Shown here: one piece after another, positions 6,245-9,074 of the stretch
Layout: the number at the start of each line of letters is the position of its first letter
Position numbering within the stretch: the first letter of the stretch is position 1
Source: Legionellales bacterium UBA5158
GTDB lineage: Bacteria > Pseudomonadota > Gammaproteobacteria > DSM-16500
Reading direction: 5' to 3'
NCBI GenBank assembly: GCA_002413665.1
Contig: DHXK01000007.1
Location: forward strand, 35,228 to 44,301
Length of the DNA stretch: 9,074 nt
Notes under the pieces: generated by a model
Told to the model about the DNA's origin: nothing
The model's input: the letters and a program-made list of their open reading frames with translations, nothing else
Database searches by the model: none
Program-made: the position numbers and the translations under genes

Positions 6245-7807
6245 ATGACCGTGGATGGTATTATAACAAGCCCTGCCAAAATTTATGCCAACTTAGCGGC
6301 CTCGGAATTGATAGCCCTGGCTCTCGCCAGAGACGAAGGAACCCTCGCAAGCAATCAGGCACTTGTCGTCTCCACTGGACTGCGCACAGGTCGCTCACCT
6401 AAAGATCGCTTTATCGTAAGAGATGACATCACAGAAAAAACCGTAGATTGGAATACTATCAATCAACCCATTAGCCCTGACTCTTTTTCCGCTCTTTGGC
6501 AGCGCGCCGAGGAACACATTAAATTAAAAGACGCCTACTTTGTCTCTCAATTTAGTGTTGCTGCCGATAAGCATTTTACTCTACCTGTCACCGTTATTAC
6601 TGAACTTGCCTGGCAAACTTTGTTTGCGCAAAATCTATTTATACGTGATGTCGTAAATAATCCAGAAAAACAATGGACGATTTTAAGCACTCCCAGCTTT
6701 AAAGCAGATCCTGAACGTGATGGCGTGAATAGTGATGCTGCTGTTATTTTAAATTTTACTCAGCGTAAAATATTAATATGCGGTACGTTTTATGCTGGGG
6801 AAATGAAAAAAGCCATGTTTTCTGTGCTGAATTTTTTATTGCCTGAAAATGATGTGCTACCTATGCACTGCGCAGCCAACGTAGGTAAAGACGGTGAAAC
6901 TGCTTTATTCTTTGGATTATCTGGAACAGGAAAAACCACGCTATCAGCCGATCCCGAGCGATATCTCATAGGGGATGATGAACACGGTTGGGGTCCAGAA
7001 GGTGTATTTAATTTTGAAGGTGGATGTTACGCAAAATGTATAGATCTTTCTCCAGAGCGTGAGCCTGTTATCTGGGAAGCGCTACGCCATGGCGCTATCA
7101 TGGAAAATGTTGTCATCGATCCCATCACTAAGGATCCTATTTATTCTGATGCAAGTCAGACACAAAACACTAGAGCTGCTTATCCACGTGAACACATTCC
7201 TTTGCGTGAAGAATCCAATCAAGCAGGACAACCTAAATCCGTCATATTTTTAACTTGTGATTTATATGGGGTGTTACCACCTGTTGCACGTCTTACGAAA
7301 GAACAAGCCGCATACTATTTTTTAAGTGGTTATACTGCACTAGTGGGTAGCACGGAAGTAGGTCAAGGCTCAGGCATAAAACAAACGTTTAGCACCTGCT
7401 TTGGCGCACCTTTTTTCCCACGTCCGCCGCAAGTGTATGCAAATTTATTAATGAAACGTTTAGAAAATTTTCCTGCTCAAGTTTATTTAGTCAATACTGG
7501 ATGGACGGGTGGTGCTTATGGCGAAGGGGGAAAACGTTTTGATATTCCTACGACGCGCGCTATTGTTCGTGCGATTGTGAATGGTGATTTACGCGACGCA
7601 CATTATGAAAATCTTCCCGGTTTTAATTTAGCCATTCCAACATTAGTGAAAGATGTTGATAGCAAAATGTTAAATCCGCGCCTGAATTGGAATAATCAAA
7701 CAGAACACGCGGAACATGCTGAATTACTTATGAAAAATTTTATTGAGAATTTCAGTAAATTTAATGTAAGTGATGAAATTAAAAATGCTGGACCACAGAT
7801 AAGCTGA
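6245..7807 (+). CDS. pckA: Phosphoenolpyruvate carboxykinase (ATP)
   Basis: Cytoplasmic enzyme converting oxaloacetate and ATP to PEP, ADP and CO2, the entry step of gluconeogenesis from TCA intermediates. At 520 residues it is close to E. coli PckA (540). Every active-site landmark known from that enzyme is visible: TGLRTGRSPKDRF (44-56) with the substrate-binding Arg50; TFYAGEMKK (181-189) with Tyr183 and Lys189; His208 in MHCAANVG; the P-loop GLSGTGKTT (224-232) with Lys230; the metal-binding pair Asp244-Asp245 in LIGDDEHGW; and Arg310 in NTRAAYP. NTGWTGGAYGEGGKRF (417-432) is also typical of the ATP-dependent family, which is unrelated in detail to the GTP-dependent type. Intact, with a strong ribosome site. 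Downstream, a stable hairpin begins 11 bases after the stop. A gluconeogenic role fits growth on amino acids or TCA intermediates. Confidence 0.97.
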   Translation: MTVDGIITSPAKIYANLAASELIALALARDEGTLASNQALVVSTGLRTGRSPKDRFIVRDDITEKTVDWNTINQPISPDSFSALWQRAEEHIKLKDAYFVSQFSVAADKHFTLPVTVITELAWQTLFAQNLFIRDVVNNPEKQWTILSTPSFKADPERDGVNSDAAVILNFTQRKILICGTFYAGEMKKAMFSVLNFLLPENDVLPMHCAANVGKDGETALFFGLSGTGKTTLSADPERYLIGDDEHGWGPEGVFNFEGGCYAKCIDLSPEREPVIWEALRHGAIMENVVIDPITKDPIYSDASQTQNTRAAYPREHIPLREESNQAGQPKSVIFLTCDLYGVLPPVARLTKEQAAYYFLSGYTALVGSTEVGQGSGIKQTFSTCFGAPFFPRPPQVYANLLMKRLENFPAQVYLVNTGWTGGAYGEGGKRFDIPTTRAIVRAIVNGDLRDAHYENLPGFNLAIPTLVKDVDSKMLNPRLNWNNQTEHAEHAELLMKNFIENFSKFNVSDEIKNAGPQIS

Positions 7808-7818
7808 AACTTTATGGA

Positions 7819-7843
7819 CGCCTCTTCCCTTGTGGGAGAGGCG
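7819..7843. repeat. GC-rich hairpin between pckA and yggS
   Basis: CGCCTCTTCCC (7819-7829) pairs with GGGAGAGGCG (7834-7843) around a TTGT loop: ten base pairs with one bulged T. It begins 11 bases after the pckA stop. It is followed by AAAAAC and not by a T-run, and the minus strand has no T-run either, so it is not a standard intrinsic terminator. It could stabilise the pckA mRNA 3' end, act with Rho, or be a copy of a dispersed palindromic repeat. Its base composition differs sharply from the surrounding DNA. Confidence 0.75.
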
Positions 7844-7885
7844 AAAAACAAGAGGGCTCATGCTTTCCTATTTAGTAGTCATCTT

Positions 7886-8575
7886 ATGACAGACATTAAA
7901 AAAAATCTTCAGGCTCTTCATGAAAAAATTGAAGGCTACGCATTACTCAACCATCGAGACCCCACAAGCATACATTTACTTGCCGTCAGCAAAGGTCATA
8001 GTATTGATAAAATAAAAGAAGCTTTCAATGTGGGGCAAAAAAGTTTTGGTGAAAATTACCTACAAGAAGCCTTACAAAAAATATCTGCTTTAGAAAATAT
8101 AAATATCGAATGGCATTTTATAGGTCCTATTCAAAGCAACAAGACAAAAAACATCGCAACCCATTTTCTCTGGGCACATTGTGTTGATTCTTTAAAAATT
8201 GCTCAACGATTAAATGATCAACGTCCACACCAATTGCCGTCATTAAATATTTGCATACAAGTCAATGTCAGCGAAGACATTTCTAAAGCTGGTATTCCTC
8301 CACAGGATCTTTTAGTGTTGGCTAAATTCTGCGCAACACTGCCCCGCTTAAATTTAAGGGGTCTCATGACCATACCTGTGAATAAACCAAGTTTCGCCGA
8401 TCAGCGTGTGGAGCTTCATAAACTTTTTTTGCTAAAACAAACATTAGCCCAAGAAGGATTTCAGCTAGACACTTTATCCATGGGTATGTCTGCAGATTTA
8501 GCTGCTGCAATTGCAGAAGGGTCAACAATAGTGAGGGTTGGTACAGCGATATTTGGTGATCGTGAAAAAAAATAA
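7886..8575 (+). CDS. yggS: YggS/PROSC-family pyridoxal phosphate homeostasis protein
   Basis: Cytoplasmic PLP-binding protein of the YggS/YBL036c/PROSC family (alanine racemase N-terminal fold), which buffers PLP and affects amino-acid and keto-acid pools; no enzymatic reaction is established. Started at ATG 7886 it has 229 residues (E. coli: 234), and the PLP lysine in LLAVSKGHS falls at Lys36, the same number as in E. coli YggS. That agreement is the main reason for rejecting ATG 7814, which adds 24 unrelated residues encoded by the hairpin. Other family motifs: FGENYLQEALQK (54-65), WHFIGPIQSNKTK (76-88), GLMTIP (159-164), and the C-terminal run from MGMSADL (199) to RVGTAIFG (217-224), which binds the phosphate. 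There is no strong ribosome site before 7886. In many bacteria yggS lies beside proC, yggT or pilT; here it follows pckA and none of those is present. Confidence 0.93.
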   Translation: MTDIKKNLQALHEKIEGYALLNHRDPTSIHLLAVSKGHSIDKIKEAFNVGQKSFGENYLQEALQKISALENINIEWHFIGPIQSNKTKNIATHFLWAHCVDSLKIAQRLNDQRPHQLPSLNICIQVNVSEDISKAGIPPQDLLVLAKFCATLPRLNLRGLMTIPVNKPSFADQRVELHKLFLLKQTLAQEGFQLDTLSMGMSADLAAAIAEGSTIVRVGTAIFGDREKK

Positions 8576-8635
8576 AAAATATTTTTGCAGATTTGACATA
8601 TGTATTATACACGAATCATTTTTTTTTTGGTGGCC

Positions 8636-8667
8636 TATACTGTAATTGAGTAAACCCTTTTGAGGTG
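8636..8667 (+). promoter_or_regulatory. Candidate -10 box and ribosome site of the last gene
   Basis: TATACT (8636-8641) is a 5 of 6 match to the -10 consensus. No good -35 lies at 16-18 bases; instead a run of ten T (8619-8628) sits just upstream, so a bent or activator-dependent promoter is possible. AGGTG (8663-8667) lies seven bases before ATG 8675 and supports that start. The 99-bp spacer also holds an isolated TTGACA (8593-8598) with no -10 at usual spacing. Confidence 0.35.
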
Positions 8668-8674
8668 CCCAATT

Positions 8675-9074
8675 ATGTACAAGGTTATTACAAGATTGGT
8701 TTTTTTGTTTATATTCGCAGCCTTTAATACCACAATCTATGCAAACAATTTAGTCAAAGGCATTTATCTCACACAAGGCACCGCAGAAAATACTACCTAC
8801 CTCACTTATCTTATTCAGCACTCTAAAGCCGTCGGCATTACAACCTTCGTTGTCGATATGGAGCTGCCATCAAAACAACTACAAAAGAACGTGGCTTTGA
8901 TTAAAAATAACCACCTGAATTACGTTGCACGTATTGTAGTGTTTCCTGAGGGAGGCAAGCATGAACAAATTATTTCACAAGCGTATTGGGAAAAACGTTA
9001 TAAGCTAGTTCAGACTGCTGTGGCTTACGGTGCATCAGAAATTCAACTCGATTATCTTCGCTACAGTGCAAAAC
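8675..9074 (+). CDS. Secreted putative glycoside hydrolase, DUF4015/PF13200-like (3'-truncated)
   Basis: Translation from ATG 8675 stays open for 133 codons to the window edge; the rest is missing. Residues 1-23 form a signal peptide (MYKVITRLVFLFIFAAFNTT, then IYA/NN as the likely cut site), so the mature protein is exported. The mature part begins VKGIYLTQGTAEN and continues with KAVGITTFVVDME (about 52-64), YVARIVVFPEGG (about 86-97) and ASEIQLDYLRYSA (about 120-132). This is the pattern of the putative glycosyl hydrolase family PF13200: a beta/alpha barrel with GIY at the first strand, a strand ending in VVD, and an IQ.DY.R strand near the catalytic face. The family assignment comes from remembered pattern. 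No substrate is known for most members, so none is given. The upstream neighbour, yggS, shows no functional link. Confidence 0.72.
   Translation, partial: MYKVITRLVFLFIFAAFNTTIYANNLVKGIYLTQGTAENTTYLTYLIQHSKAVGITTFVVDMELPSKQLQKNVALIKNNHLNYVARIVVFPEGGKHEQIISQAYWEKRYKLVQTAVAYGASEIQLDYLRYSAK

Noticed and set aside
8364..8612. Minus-strand frame over the 3' end of yggS
   Set aside because: It is antisense to the conserved C-terminal YggS motif and encodes a Leu/Gln-rich run typical of a shadow frame.
8575..8628. Terminator after yggS formed by AAAAATATTTTT (8575-8586) or by the T10 tract (8619-8628)
   Set aside because: The palindrome is all A/T with no loop, and no stable stem stands directly before the T10 run.

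Overview
The window is AT-rich, densely coding bacterial DNA. The mix of ATP-dependent PEP carboxykinase, a YggS-type PLP protein, an EmrA/EmrB-type drug exporter, an SseB-like protein and a membrane-bound class III cyclase fits a gammaproteobacterium. The A/T-ending codons and A/T-rich spacers resemble the Legionella/Coxiella group. That placement is an impression from gene content and composition, not from a marker gene. No rRNA, tRNA, CRISPR array, insertion sequence or phage gene was seen.

Layout. Bases 2-2140 (+) encode a CHASE2-domain, membrane-anchored class III adenylate cyclase whose N-terminus lies before the window. It meets a convergent gene (2142-3050, -) for an exported FecR-domain protein, with one base between the stop codons. 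Upstream of the FecR gene is an AT-rich 38-bp dyad (3062-3099), then an SseB-family gene (3131-3571, -). A 160-bp divergent spacer separates this from an efflux operon (+): a short EmrA/HlyD-type adaptor (3732-4598) and a DHA2-family 14-TM transporter (4604-6133). Next come pckA (6245-7807, +), a strong GC-rich hairpin just after its stop (7819-7843), and yggS (7886-8575, +). The last gene (8675-9074, +) encodes a secreted protein resembling the putative glycoside hydrolase family PF13200 (DUF4015); it runs off the right edge.

How the parts may work together. The EmrA/EmrB pair is a clear operon for export across the inner membrane. PckA makes PEP from oxaloacetate. The most interesting unit is the cyclase/FecR pair: an extracytoplasmic CHASE2 sensor that controls cAMP synthesis, facing a periplasmic FecR-fold protein. 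They may form one signalling module; that is inferred from adjacency and topology only.

Start codons. Three starts matter. The cyclase frame is open to the left edge, so the TTG at 50 is not its start. The SseB-like gene is best started at ATG 3571, not GTG 3607. yggS is best started at ATG 7886, not ATG 7814, which lies at the foot of the hairpin.
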